A DNA stretch of 64,000 nucleotides from Rhodocytophaga aerolata (GTDB taxonomy: Bacteria; Bacteroidota; Bacteroidia; Cytophagales; 172606-1): the NCBI RefSeq assembly GCF_030503435.1, contig NZ_JAUKPO010000027.1, forward strand, positions 1 through 64,000. The letters run 5' to 3'. Below the pieces are notes generated by a model. That model was not told where the DNA came from. It did no database searches and saw only the letters and a list, made by a program, of their open reading frames with translations. Position numbers and translations under genes: made by a program. Below, piece by piece: positions 1 to 9,900 of this stretch; the stretch's first letter is position 1; every line of letters starts with the position of its first letter.

Positions 1-52
1 GAATCCGCTCCTTCCATTTTGCCATCAGTTGTCCAATTCTATCTGACGACAT
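1..52 (-). CDS. Possible 5' end of a minus-strand gene cut by the window edge
   Basis: Reading the minus strand from an ATG at 52 gives 17 codons without a stop, running off the window and containing RIGQLMAKWKER. The basic, amphipathic composition is compatible with a coding start, but 17 residues are too few to assign a family. It would be divergent from the toxin-like gene at 101. It may equally be chance. Confidence 0.2.
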   Translation of the reverse strand, partial: MSSDRIGQLMAKWKERI

Positions 53-100
53 ACAGTAGAAGGTAATGAATGGGCCCATCCACAAGAGAAAGAGCTAATA

Positions 101-607
101 ATGGCTGGGTTCAATCTTGGTTATCCTGTAGGATTTTTTAGTTCTTTTGCAAGAGTTAGCGGGGGGAGAGGAGTAAATACAGTATCAGCAACTGAAGCTA
201 CTGCTAAAGTTGCAACACAAAGTCCTAGAGCTCTAAGCTGTTCAGGACCGGTTGATGAAGCTAGTAAATTAGCAGCTAATGCAGAAAGAAATATTGCATT
301 AGGAGTTACTGAACATCTTGACGACTTTGCAAGAAATGTAGGAGGTACAACATGGAAGACTTGGGGTAATAAAGATTTTCAGTCACAGTTTTTAAGCACT
401 ATTAATGACCCTGCTAATAGGATACATTTTAATCTGACAGGGCCAGATGGTAGAATGATCAATGCATGGCAAGCTGTTACAGAAGGTTCAAAAGGAGTAA
501 GCAGTAGAGCTACGAGTTGGGAATTATTTCAAATATATTCAAATCCAAATGCATTAAAGCGTACCACATTTTACTACAATGGAGAAGTTGTTCCTAGTCC
601 TTATTAA
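101..607 (+). CDS. Orphan polymorphic-toxin C-terminal region (probable)
   Basis: 168 residues, not assigned to a named family. It has no signal peptide or membrane segment. The first 60 residues are Ala/Ser/Thr/Val-rich and linker-like; the rest is compact, with HLDDFARNVGG, RIHFNLTGPDG and SWELFQIY. This resembles the tip domains that end Rhs and other polymorphic toxins, usually carried by a much larger protein. The frame stays open upstream of ATG 101 back to a TGA at 44-46, so the present reading frame is not fused to an Rhs core. A small gene follows after 11 bp, the usual place of an immunity gene, and a complete PAAR-Rhs toxin lies 6.4 kb downstream. I infer a displaced toxin tip, either silent or waiting to recombine onto an Rhs core. 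A small free-standing protein is the alternative. Confidence 0.5.
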   Translation: MAGFNLGYPVGFFSSFARVSGGRGVNTVSATEATAKVATQSPRALSCSGPVDEASKLAANAERNIALGVTEHLDDFARNVGGTTWKTWGNKDFQSQFLSTINDPANRIHFNLTGPDGRMINAWQAVTEGSKGVSSRATSWELFQIYSNPNALKRTTFYYNGEVVPSPY

Positions 608-618
608 AGTTTATCAAT

Positions 619-1017
619 ATGAATAAAGAAGAGGTTTTTGTTTCAGAAAGGTACTTCACCATCTTTGATTTTTATATAAGTCATGGGCAATTTCTATTAA
701 GGTCAAGTAAAGACAGTAATTATTCTGAAAATATAGACATAATATTTTACGATACGAGGTATATACAAATGGCTACCTTTTTGCATGGAGTATCAATTAG
801 CAAGATTAGTAACCCTGGATCTGTGATTCACGAATCAGTCATAAATCTCTTAAAAAATGTTGATTGCTATTTATTTGAAATAAGTTCTAACAAGGAGAGT
901 TATTTTATTGTTAGCACTTTCGTTAGGGTATATGAGAATAATTTAGAATTCACAGAGACAAGCTTGGGAGTAATTGAAAATAAAGGAAGGGTAAGAGAGA
1001 TAGCTAAAAGTAAATAA
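619..1017 (+). CDS. Putative immunity protein
   Basis: 132 residues, cytoplasmic-looking: no signal peptide and no membrane helix. It begins 11 bp after the stop of the toxin-like gene on the same strand, so the two are surely co-transcribed. The composition alternates beta-type stretches (IDIIFYDTRYIQMA, NKESYFIVSTFVRVYENN) with acidic patches, common in small immunity proteins. No specific Imm family is recognised. Its role as antidote to the preceding protein is inferred only from position and size. AT-rich codon use matches the neighbouring toxin gene. Confidence 0.45.
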   Translation: MNKEEVFVSERYFTIFDFYISHGQFLLRSSKDSNYSENIDIIFYDTRYIQMATFLHGVSISKISNPGSVIHESVINLLKNVDCYLFEISSNKESYFIVSTFVRVYENNLEFTETSLGVIENKGRVREIAKSK

Positions 1018-1655
1018 AATTGCAATACTGCAAGAGATACACATATTTGAATTAGGAGCTTTCGGTTTATCCTATTTTGTAAGGTTATTATGTTTTATCC
1101 ATACTGCAATGATCACCACTAATCCTCATTGATTTGATAGACACCTATACATAATATGGCATGTTTTTCTGATAAAACTGCTTACTCAGCCGCTCTGTTT
1201 AAATTTTACGGTTGTACTCGTTTTACGGTCGTACTCGGATTCTTGAGATTCAATTCAAATCGGGGTTCTCCTAGTATAGAGGTAAATCACTTACGCTAAG
1301 AAACTATCTTTTTAGTTCATGGTTTATTACTGCTTGTAAAGCCCTTCCAAGTTGCTTTTCCCGCGAGTATAATCGTAACAAAAAACAGTGCTTGAAGAGG
1401 TTTTCGTTACTTTGATTTGTGTAACGGGTTTCTGTTACTCTTGGTCAATGTAGCGGGCAATGTCTATAATGGTAGGGGATAAGGCACGAAAAACGGTCGA
1501 TTGCTTGATATACAATTTGTCCGAAGAACAGGGTGTCTTACATCTCAGACTTATAACCAGTTCCACTATGCGGATGCGCCCAGCCTTATTATCAATTAAT
1601 AAGGAAGCTCTCCGGAGAGGGCTTTGTGTTACTTACTTCCGCTTGTAGCTGTGCA
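1018..1655. other. Gene-poor AT-rich stretch with a short tandem repeat
   Basis: No convincing gene. A 17-bp unit (TTTTACGG-T/C-GTACTCG type) is repeated in tandem at 1204-1220 and 1221-1237 with one mismatch. A 62-codon open frame at 1460-1648 shows no domain, no good start context and no homologue I recognise, so it is not called. The stretch looks like decayed DNA between accessory modules. Confidence 0.5.
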
Positions 1656-1949
1656 TCAGTTCTCCTTTCCCATGAAAAGGGTCGGCATGCCAGCTAGACC
1701 ACCTACTGCCGCAGAGCCAATGGCAATAATTACTTGTGCATTGCTTGCAGCTCCTGTTTTTTCGTTCTTGCTAAGCAATACAATACAAATGGGTATTTCG
1801 TCCTGATTTTCATACTTCAGAAAAAGAAACCGTTTCTTTAATGCCCAGTATGGACGTATTAAAGAACTAAAGTCTAAACTCTCATTAACTGTACTAGCCA
1901 CTATTTGATTGAACGGTTCTGAGTTATAAGATAGTGATCGGACGGACAA
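1656..1949 (-). CDS. Hypothetical small protein with one hydrophobic segment
   Basis: 97 residues on the minus strand. Residues 1-70 are mixed and soluble (SLIRPYWALKKRFLFLKYEN). Residues 72-92 are a Gly/Ala/Ile-rich hydrophobic stretch (VIIAIGSAAVGGLAGMP) resembling a membrane segment, close to the C-terminus. No family is recognised. It could be the remnant of a longer gene, since the surrounding DNA is decayed. The plus-strand frames over the same DNA look less protein-like. Confidence 0.25.
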   Translation of the reverse strand: MSVRSLSYNSEPFNQIVASTVNESLDFSSLIRPYWALKKRFLFLKYENQDEIPICIVLLSKNEKTGAASNAQVIIAIGSAAVGGLAGMPTLFMGKEN

Positions 1950-1983
1950 TGTATTACAAGCTTTCCGTTTTCTTCGAAGATAT

Positions 1984-2049
1984 GACTAGAGGAAATGTTT
2001 TCAAGAACGGAGAGATACAAGCCCGTTCTTGAAAACATCTCCTCTAGTC
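1984..2049. repeat. Long near-perfect inverted repeat (27-bp arms)
   Basis: Arms 1984-2010 and 2023-2049 are reverse complements with a single mismatch, separated by 12 bp. The pairing is far longer than a normal terminator stem, and no T-run follows either arm. It lies 140 bp beyond the 3' end of the minus-strand TPR gene and just upstream of the small minus-strand ORF at 1656-1949. Options are a bidirectional terminator, a mobile palindromic element, or a recombination end. Confidence 0.8.
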
Positions 2050-2187
2050 AATAATAAGCATTTCGTTCCAAACTATGAATGATTATCCATCGTTCACTTG
2101 AAACAACGGCTCAACAAACTGAACATTTTCGACTATATTTTTTTCTGTATGATACCAACATAGTTTCTGTCAATAGTTGGTTTAGTT

Positions 2188-3669
2188 TTAAATTAATCTT
2201 TCCACTTCCTGAAGACCTAAATTAGCATCCGGATGATCTAATTCCTGAGCTCTTTTAAAATGTTGTCTTGCTTTCTCTAAATCTTTCTTTCTAATATAAT
2301 GATATCCAAGCTTTATATGTGTGAAAGGATGGCTTTCTTTTAGCTCTACTGCTTTTAATAAGTCTTGAAATGCATCGTCTCTTCGTCCTAGGTCTTCTAG
2401 GGTAGCTGCTCGATTGATATACGCCATGAAAAAGTTTTGGTCAAGTGAAATTGATTTTGTGAAGTCTTTTAAAGCTGTTTCATAGCGTCCCAAATCATAC
2501 AGAATATTTCCCCTATGAAAATAAGTCATACTCATTTTTGGATTGATCCTAACAGCCTGCGTAAAATCAGCTAGGGCATCATTTGTTTTTTTTAGAGCTT
2601 CGAAACATAATCCACGTTCTATAAAATAGTCAGTGTCTTCCTTATCGATCCGTATTGCATGTGTAAACTGCTCTATTGCCTCTTCGTATCGCAGTAGTAA
2701 TTTTAAGGTTACACCCATATTGTAGAAATTATAAGCGTATAAATTATCTATCTCTAATATTTTAGCATAATCATCCAATGCTTCTTGATATCGATTTAAT
2801 CTACCTAACACCAAAGCATGATTAGTGTAGGCTAGAATATAATTCGGCTCTAACTTAATAGCTTGGGCAAAGTCATCCAAAGCTTCATCTAATCTTCCCA
2901 ATAGATAGTATGCCCATCCCCTGTCGTTCCAAGCAAGTGCATTCTTTGGCGCATTTTTAATAACTTTTGAATACAAGTCTATAGAACCTTGCAAGTTTCC
3001 TTCTGCTAGCTTATTGGTAGCCTTTTCACTTAATGATAAGTTACTTTCTGCCTCATATTTTTCATCTTGCTTATTTAGATTAAGATAATGTGAAGCCATC
3101 AACATTTTTCTTTTACATGAAAGGGCATCTTTATGTTCTGGATCTAAGCGGAGAATATATTCAAAGTCATTAAGTGCTTCCGAAAAATGCTCATTATTTC
3201 CAAGTGTTAAACCTCGTTCAAAATAGATATTGAGATTATTAGGGTCAATCTGAATTGCTCTATCATACATAGCTATTGCTTTATCAAATTGGCCAGCAGT
3301 ATCGTATGCATTTGCGAGCCAGACAATTATATCTGAATTTTGGGGGCACATTTCGACAGCACGTTTGTAATCTGCAATAGCTTCGTTGAATGCATTCAAT
3401 TTTAAGTTTATAGCACCACGATTAACATACCCTTTGGGGTCATCTTTAATCAAGTCTAAATATTTTGAAAATGCTTCTAGTGCCTTTTTATACTCTTTCA
3501 ATTCATTATAAATAGTTCCAAGAAGTTTATAAAGTAATGCATCGGTAGGATCAAGAGCAATGGCCTGTTCAAAAATTTCTGCAGCAGCTCCAAATTCTCC
3601 AGACTTCGCTAGAACAAATCCTTGTGCACTCAGTTGTTTAGCTCTTTTTGCATTCTGTTCTGTAATCAT
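2188..3669 (-). CDS. TPR-repeat protein (about 12 repeats)
   Basis: 493 residues, almost wholly tetratricopeptide repeats. Helical pairs recur every 34 residues, with signatures such as AIALDPTDALLYKLLG, AIQIDPNNLNIYFERG, AIKLEPNYILAYTNHA and AVRINPKMSMTYFHRG. It has no signal peptide and no enzyme domain, so it is a cytoplasmic protein-protein scaffold. The start overlaps the stop of the upstream minus-strand gene by four bases (ATGA), which implies translational coupling. That upstream gene is frameshifted, so coupling may now be lost. TPR genes also flank the Rhs gene at 5637, so a role as adaptor or accessory of a toxin or secretion locus is possible, but this is inference from position. 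Confidence 0.9.
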   Translation of the reverse strand: MITEQNAKRAKQLSAQGFVLAKSGEFGAAAEIFEQAIALDPTDALLYKLLGTIYNELKEYKKALEAFSKYLDLIKDDPKGYVNRGAINLKLNAFNEAIADYKRAVEMCPQNSDIIVWLANAYDTAGQFDKAIAMYDRAIQIDPNNLNIYFERGLTLGNNEHFSEALNDFEYILRLDPEHKDALSCKRKMLMASHYLNLNKQDEKYEAESNLSLSEKATNKLAEGNLQGSIDLYSKVIKNAPKNALAWNDRGWAYYLLGRLDEALDDFAQAIKLEPNYILAYTNHALVLGRLNRYQEALDDYAKILEIDNLYAYNFYNMGVTLKLLLRYEEAIEQFTHAIRIDKEDTDYFIERGLCFEALKKTNDALADFTQAVRINPKMSMTYFHRGNILYDLGRYETALKDFTKSISLDQNFFMAYINRAATLEDLGRRDDAFQDLLKAVELKESHPFTHIKLGYHYIRKKDLEKARQHFKRAQELDHPDANLGLQEVERLI

Positions 3670-4388
3670 TTTCCTTCGTATTTAGTGACACCGAAAATAA
3701 TATAATTGAAAGGAATATTAGAGCCATCCTCTATGTTCAGGATCTGTCCGGATTCTTCGTCAAATTCCCATTCATCCCTACTCCACATCTTTTGTAAATT
3801 CATCGGAATCTGAACGGCAATGTAGATATCTGAAAGGATTACACCCATTCTAGCGCCTCCAAAATTTTGACTTATAGGATTTCTACGCAGAAACATTCTT
3901 ATTCCGTGAATCAATACCTTTGGCGATGCCAATAGCAAGTTCTGATAAAGGACCTAGTGATGGTTGTGCAACAGTAGCTAACTGCAGCCCTTTTTAAATA
4001 CTGTTGATTCTAAAACTGAAAGAAACTTTTCATACTGTTCGTTTTTTAGATTGACTGAATAGCACTGGAAAGCCCCTCTAACTGACCCCACACCTAAACC
4101 CAAGAAAATTGGATAACCTTCAATGCCTGCTTTTGCACCTTCCTTAATCTGGAAGGTAGAGTTAAAATGAACATCCTCTGCACCTTCGGGAATCTGATTT
4201 TGTGCAAAGAAATCAAAAAGGATCGTATGAATACCACTACCTGGATAAGTGGCAACACTCAAGCGGTCAAGTGTAATTTCAATGTGTGAATTTTTAGCGT
4301 TTGATCCACAATAATTTTTCCAGCAGAAATAATTGGTATTTGATTTAAAATAAGCAAGTAATTTATGCTTTTTACCTACTAGAGTCAA
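3666..4388 (-). pseudogene. Conserved-hypothetical gene split by two frameshifts
   Basis: Three overlapping minus-strand frames read as one protein of about 240 residues. Frame one (4388-3978) contains GIEGYPIFLGLGVGSVRG and ends just after VFKKG. A one-base shift at the homopolymer CCCTTTTT (3988-3995) opens LQLATVAQPSLGPLSELAIG, which stops near 3890. A second shift there enters the last frame, ending SNIPFNYIIFGVTKYEGK. The parts join smoothly and no part has a plausible start of its own. I do not recognise a named family. The last frame overlaps the TPR gene by four bases, so the two formed an operon. Both breaks could be real decay or sequencing errors; the homopolymer at the first makes an error possible. 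Confidence 0.65.
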
Positions 4389-4555
4389 TACCTGTTTTTA
4401 GGTATTTTTTGACTTGAGTAGTTAAGCAAAAGTAATTCGTTAATTCAACTTATAGCTGAAAAATGCTTATTAAGGATGTGGATGGCCATTGTTTTGTTTT
4501 CATCAATAATATTCTCCCAAATACCAGAAAACATTTGCTCACCTACTAAAGAACA

Positions 4556-4801
4556 CTAATTACTGAATGTAGAGATGTCCAAAAAGTCATACTGGCTGTG
4601 GCACAACTCCTCTTCTATTTTTTTGATGAGAAACTTTGATAATGGTAGGCCTAGTGCACTTTGTGACTCAGGTGCATATGACAAATACCATAAGGAAGAC
4701 AACTCATCAGGCCAAGGGCAATCGTATGGGCAGAAATATTGCTGTAGCGTAAAGTGAAGCCTGGAGGTAAAAGCAAGGTGAAGTTCATCCTGACTTAGCA
4801 A
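4556..4801 (-). CDS. Hypothetical small protein, uncertain
   Basis: 81 residues on the minus strand, ATG at 4801. The sequence has protein-like composition (LHFTLQQYFCPYDCPWPDE, FLIKKIEEELCHSQYDFLD) with two close cysteines, but no family is recognised. It lies upstream of the frameshifted gene at 3666-4388 on the same strand, with a gap of about 170 bp. The plus-strand frame over the same bases (4575-4757) looks like its shadow. Confidence 0.3.
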   Translation of the reverse strand: MLSQDELHLAFTSRLHFTLQQYFCPYDCPWPDELSSLWYLSYAPESQSALGLPLSKFLIKKIEEELCHSQYDFLDISTFSN

Positions 4802-5636
4802 TGAATCCTCCTACTTTTCACCTAATCTGACGCTGAACATGTGAAATAACCCAGCAGCTAACAGTGCATTGCACTTTTGAATAACTCGCAAACAGCTTGT
4901 CAAAAATACCTAAAACTAAGTATTGACCGGCTCATATATTTTGCCTAATTTACTTTATATAACCTAGTTAACAATGATAAAGTTTTAGAATTTATATCTG
5001 AAACATATACAGCAATTCACTAATAATTACTATTGTATAAAGTATAAGTGAATATTTGGTAGGCTCTCATACTGCTATCAAAGAAAATGGTATAAGTTCG
5101 AAATAGCTATTTTTCTAAAGCAGATTAAAAATTATTTCGCTTAAATCTTTAATGTACTACTACAATCAATAGCCCTCTAAGATTGCTAACCCAAATAGTT
5201 TATTTACTTAAGTAAATCAGGAAAAGAACTTTAAAAAAAAAATAATAAATATTTTTGAGAGGATAGATAAAGTTGTAACTTAAAATTAAGTTTAGCACTT
5301 TTGAAAAAATTCCGTTTGGAAATCAATGTAAATAAAGGTTCTTTTTCTAATTTCTTCTGATATTGCCCTAATAAGACCTGCGGCTGTTAATCATCTAAAA
5401 ATACGCAATACTTTTCAACACAAAACTAGTGCACCCGGCTGTACTTTATTAGGTTCACAGTTGTTTTTATTTAGTTATGATGATTTGCAAAATCATTCTA
5501 GAGTATGATTTTCTGTTCAGAATTGCTGAAAGAAAATATTCTTGAATAATATATATTAGTACTATTCGTAACGAAAATATAAAAATTAATTGAAGTATAC
5601 ATTTAGGATTTTTAAAATTTTACAAATGTTCCTTAG
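4802..5636. other. Long AT-rich intergenic region
   Basis: 835 bp very rich in A and T, with no open frame of interest in either direction. It separates the minus-strand TPR locus from the plus-strand Rhs locus and must hold the promoters of both. No clear TAnnTTTG element with a TTG at the proper distance was found near 5637. No RNA gene was recognised. Confidence 0.5.
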
Positions 5637-6965
5637 GTGACTGATCAATCTGCAAATGCCATAACCTATAGGCTAAACCTATTAGCCAATGAGTGGGAAA
5701 AATTTTCCAGAAATAAACTTGCCCGGCTCTGTCGATGGTTTGTTTCAGTGAACGATGTAAAAATGATTGATACTTTCTACAGGGTAGAAAGTTCCGAAGG
5801 AGGTCAGACAGATGATTTGTTTATTCGTCTAACGTCTCCTTTTGTTGATGAGATTTCTTATTGTGAAGGACTTAATTCTGATTTTAAGAAACTTTTAGAT
5901 GTATTTAAAGAAGCTTCTACAAGTAAAGAACATAAAGCTGAATTTAAGGAAATTGATAAGGAAATAGTCAATGGTTGGTCTCCTTCTAATTTACCTAAGG
6001 GGAGTGTACAAGAACTGACTAGTTCCCTTTTTAGAAATTTTAATGAATTTATTAGTCGAATATCAGATTGGGAAGGGAACTTGGTGGTTTATCTTTCTCC
6101 TGCACAAATAGAATTAGATAAAATTAATGCTTGGATTCAATGGATAGAACAGGCTTTGCAGTTGAGCATCCCACATAGAATTCGTTTTATGGTAATTGAC
6201 TTTAAGGAAGAATCCAAGATGGAAGAATTGGCAAAAAGTAAAAAAGTATTTACACTGTCCCCCAATTTACAAATGGATGCAGCTTTGGATGAGTTATCGC
6301 AAGCAGGAGACCCCAATGATCCTGGGACTCAATTTCGTAGAGCTTTTGTTCAACTGACGCAGGCAATTGGGAAAAGGGACATACTAACCATGAAAAAGTA
6401 TGGAACTAAAGCATTAGAGATAGCCCAAGCTAATCAATGGCCTCACATGAAAGCTGTAGTACATATGGCACTTGGCAGTGCTTATCTGGGTTTCAAAAAT
6501 AACAAACAAGCTTTAGATGAATACGAAGCTGCTTATCAAGCTTCTCTCAAGGCTTACGAAACTGGCGAAAAAGAATATCAGGGCTGTGGCCCAGTTGCAA
6601 TTACTGCCTTATTTTCAAAAGGTACGGTTTTTCTCAGCGAGAAGAACTATACAAATGCAATACCTGTCTACCTAACTGCAAAGAATTTAGCTATAAAAAT
6701 ATCTGAAAATGCAAAAAAATTACCTGAAAAAATAGAAGACGGGCAATACAGTCAAATGGAAGCTTGGCGACTTCTTGGATATTGCCTTGCACAAACCAAG
6801 GCACCAGATATAGAAATTTTCTCAGCATATTTTGCCTCTTTAGTTATATCCGAAGGCTTACCTAAAGAACAGCGTGAAAACATGGCAACTGCTGAAACTA
6901 AAGCGGAGCTGCAAAAATTATCCGAGAAATTAGGAAATAAAATAAGCATTCAATTTTTGTTATAA
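5637..6965 (+). CDS. TPR-like protein upstream of PAAR-Rhs, candidate effector adaptor
   Basis: 442 residues, GTG start at 5637; the nearby ATG at 5626 is out of frame and closes at once. Residues 1-215 form a mixed domain ending in a beta-strand region (HRIRFMVIDFKEES) that I do not recognise. Residues 225-400 are TPR-like helical hairpins, including AVVHMALGSAYLGFKNNKQ and ALFSKGTVFLSEKNYTNA. No signal peptide or membrane segment. Its stop is 26 bp before the Rhs start, so the genes are one operon. In other systems small adaptors such as Eag proteins or Tap/DUF4123 proteins load PAAR-Rhs proteins on the spike; this one has neither fold by eye, so an adaptor role is a hypothesis from synteny. 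ATP- or ligand-binding motifs were not seen. Confidence 0.7.
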   Translation: MTDQSANAITYRLNLLANEWEKFSRNKLARLCRWFVSVNDVKMIDTFYRVESSEGGQTDDLFIRLTSPFVDEISYCEGLNSDFKKLLDVFKEASTSKEHKAEFKEIDKEIVNGWSPSNLPKGSVQELTSSLFRNFNEFISRISDWEGNLVVYLSPAQIELDKINAWIQWIEQALQLSIPHRIRFMVIDFKEESKMEELAKSKKVFTLSPNLQMDAALDELSQAGDPNDPGTQFRRAFVQLTQAIGKRDILTMKKYGTKALEIAQANQWPHMKAVVHMALGSAYLGFKNNKQALDEYEAAYQASLKAYETGEKEYQGCGPVAITALFSKGTVFLSEKNYTNAIPVYLTAKNLAIKISENAKKLPEKIEDGQYSQMEAWRLLGYCLAQTKAPDIEIFSAYFASLVISEGLPKEQRENMATAETKAELQKLSEKLGNKISIQFLL

Positions 6966-6991
6966 GATGCCAAAGAGAATTCTAAACAACC

Positions 6992-9900
6992 ATGAATCCT
7001 GCTGCTAAATTTTTTGATCCGGTTATAGGAATAGACATTCACATTGTCAAAATCGGTCCTACGGTCCTTCCCATTCCTCATCCTTTCGTAGGAATTGTAT
7101 GGGATCCAGCAGATTATGCGCCCATAATTGGGTCTAAAACTCGGGTTAATGGAGTACCTGCTTCACAAGCTGGATCAGGTGGAAGTGCAAAACCTTCTCA
7201 TTTTCCTCTTGGTGAAAAATTTATTAAATCAGTAGGCGATGATTGTGAGGTTTTCATGGGTTCTTCTACAGTACTCACCGATGGGGAGCCTTTCTCATAT
7301 ATGTCGCTTCGAGTGCTGAGCTGTTCCTGTGTTGGTATGCCATCACCCTTCCGAGCTGGCAAAGAACCAACTCCTAGCTTAAAACTGCCTACTTCAGTGG
7401 TCTTACCCATACCTTCAGGCAATCAGGTACTCATTGGGGGCTCGCCTACTGTGTCTATGAGTGCCTTAGCCATGAAAGGAATTATGAGTGGTATAGGAGG
7501 TTGTTTTAAAAAAATCCGGAATAAAGTTCCTGGAAAAAAAGGCATGAAAAATGCTTCGGATGTTAACGGAGTGAAAAAATTAGACAATGGTAAAAAGACA
7601 TGTCTAAGCGATCCAGTAGATGTAGCCACCGGTGAAGTAATTGATGAATATACAGACATTGAATTACCCGGACCTATTCCTTTTAAACTGGAAAGAGTCT
7701 GGTACTCTAGTTCTAGATATAGGGGACCATTAGGAAGTGGATGGCACCATAGTTATGATATGGCTCTTTTTATCGATGAAAAAGAGGAAATGATTTGCGT
7801 TCGCCTAAAAGAAGGACGATTAATCGGCTTTCCTTTGCTAGCGCTTAATGAATCATTTTATGATCGTACTGAAAAGCTTACCTTATTGCATGATCAAAAT
7901 GGTTATGCTTTGCGCGACAAAGAAGAATTGTATTACCGTTTTTCGCCTGTAGATAATCATAAGTTCCTTTTGTCCAAAATAGAAAACACAAATGGGCATT
8001 CCATTCAATTTCAATACGCAAAGAATGATCGAGGAAACTATATAAGTAGGATTATAGACAGTGGAGGCAGAGAATTGTTGGTGAGTACCGACGATCATAA
8101 CCGAATACTCTCTATAGCAAGTCAACATCCTGAAGCTAATGGGAGATCCTTTCATATGGTACAATACGAGTATGATTGGCAGGGTGATCTAATTGCGGTC
8201 AGGGATGCCGTAGATAAAGCCATGACCTATCAGTACGATAGCCACTTGATGGCTAAAAAGACCAATCGAACAGGACTAAGTTTTTACTATAGATACAACA
8301 AATTAAAGCATGATGGTAAATGCGTACATGTTTGGGGAGACGGTGGTATTCACGAATGCAAGTTAGAGTACTTCGTAGACGAATTTATGACATTAGTGAC
8401 GAACTCACTAGGCCACCAAACTACTTATTACTGGAATGCTGCAGGCCTGGTAACCGAAACTATCAATGCGAAGGCGGATAGCAGGTACCAAAGATACAAT
8501 GTATACAATGAGTTAATAGAAGAATATAATGAACTAGGTCTTGGAACCAAGTATGAGTATGATGAACGCGGAAACCAAACAAAAGTCACTTATCCTGACG
8601 GCGCTTCCATACAAATGGAGTACGATGAACAGGATCACCTAATTGCCGCTACCGATGCTGTTAGAGGGAAATGGCAGTGGCAATACGATGCCCAAGGAAA
8701 TCTAATTGAACGCTTGGACTGCCTAGAGCGGATAACTCAATATGAGTACCAAAACGGACAATTGATCAAAGTCATTGACGCTGCCGGTAACGAATTCAAA
8801 TTGAGTTATGATGAACAATTCAATTTGAAAGAGCTTATTATGCCTGATACGGCTACCACCCGCTGGGAGTACGACCAGCTGGGGCGTTGTATTGCTAGTA
8901 TTGATCCAAACGGTAATATCCAGAGCCGACGTTTTAACCAGCTGGGGCAGGTAATACGGATAGATGAACCCGATGGAAACCAACGTTTATTAACGTATGA
9001 TGAGGAAGGCAATGTCCGCCATGTGAAAGACCAGCAGCACGAGGCACATTTTACATATCAGGGTGTGAATCGTCTGGCTTCAAGAACTGAAGAAGGCACT
9101 ACCGTGGAATTCCAATATGATACTGAAGGTCAGCTTACTGGCATCAAAAATGAGCTTGGCTTTGTATATCGGTTTGAAATAGATCCGCTGGGCAATATAA
9201 CCAAGGAAGTAGGTTTTGACCTGCAGGAGCGTATCTATGAACGCAATGCTGCTGGACAAGTAACGATGGTACATCGCCCCGAAAAGCATTGGACCAGATA
9301 CGACTACGACCGTGCCGGACGAGTGATACAGGTGACCTACCATGATGAAACGCAGGAAAAATATGCATACCGGCCAGATGGAAAAATGCTGCTCGCGGAG
9401 AACCAATACCAGAAAGTACAGTTTGAACGGGACTTGCTGGGCATGGTAACTAAGGAGATACAGGGAAAATATGAAGTAATCTCTACTTATGACATACTGG
9501 GGAATAGGATAGCCCTTAGTTCCACCTGGGGAGCTAAGATAGACTTAGTACGTAATGCAATGGGTGATTTAGAGCAACTCTTCGCTCAAAATGGTGAACA
9601 AGCAGCCTGGCAAACATCCTTTAAACGAGATCTGCTGGGCTTAGAAATTGAACGCAGTTTACCAGGAGGAATCCACAGCAGCATAGAACGGGATAAGCTG
9701 GGGAGGCCTATTCATCAACAGATCAGCGGCACTAAGGGCTACATTATAGACAAGCGGTATGAATGGGATGTGAACGACCGCTTACAAAAGATTATAGATA
9801 CCAAGAAAGGCACAACCACCTTTACACATGATCCTTTAGGCAACCTGATAAGTGCTCAGTACGGTGACGGTACTTTTGAATTCCGGATGCCTGATGCAGT

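Noticed and set aside
1204-1237. A CRISPR-like repeat
   Set aside because: Only two adjacent 17-bp units without spacers; no array or cas genes anywhere in the window.
1460-1806. Two short plus-strand frames
   Set aside because: No domains, odd composition and overlap with the minus-strand ORF; treated as non-coding.
4575-4757. A plus-strand frame of 60 codons
   Set aside because: It lies opposite the minus-strand frame 4556-4801, which has better composition; neither is certain.
7198-9406. Several open frames on the minus strand inside the Rhs gene
   Set aside because: They are shadows of the strong YD-repeat coding frame on the plus strand and have no domain or start context.
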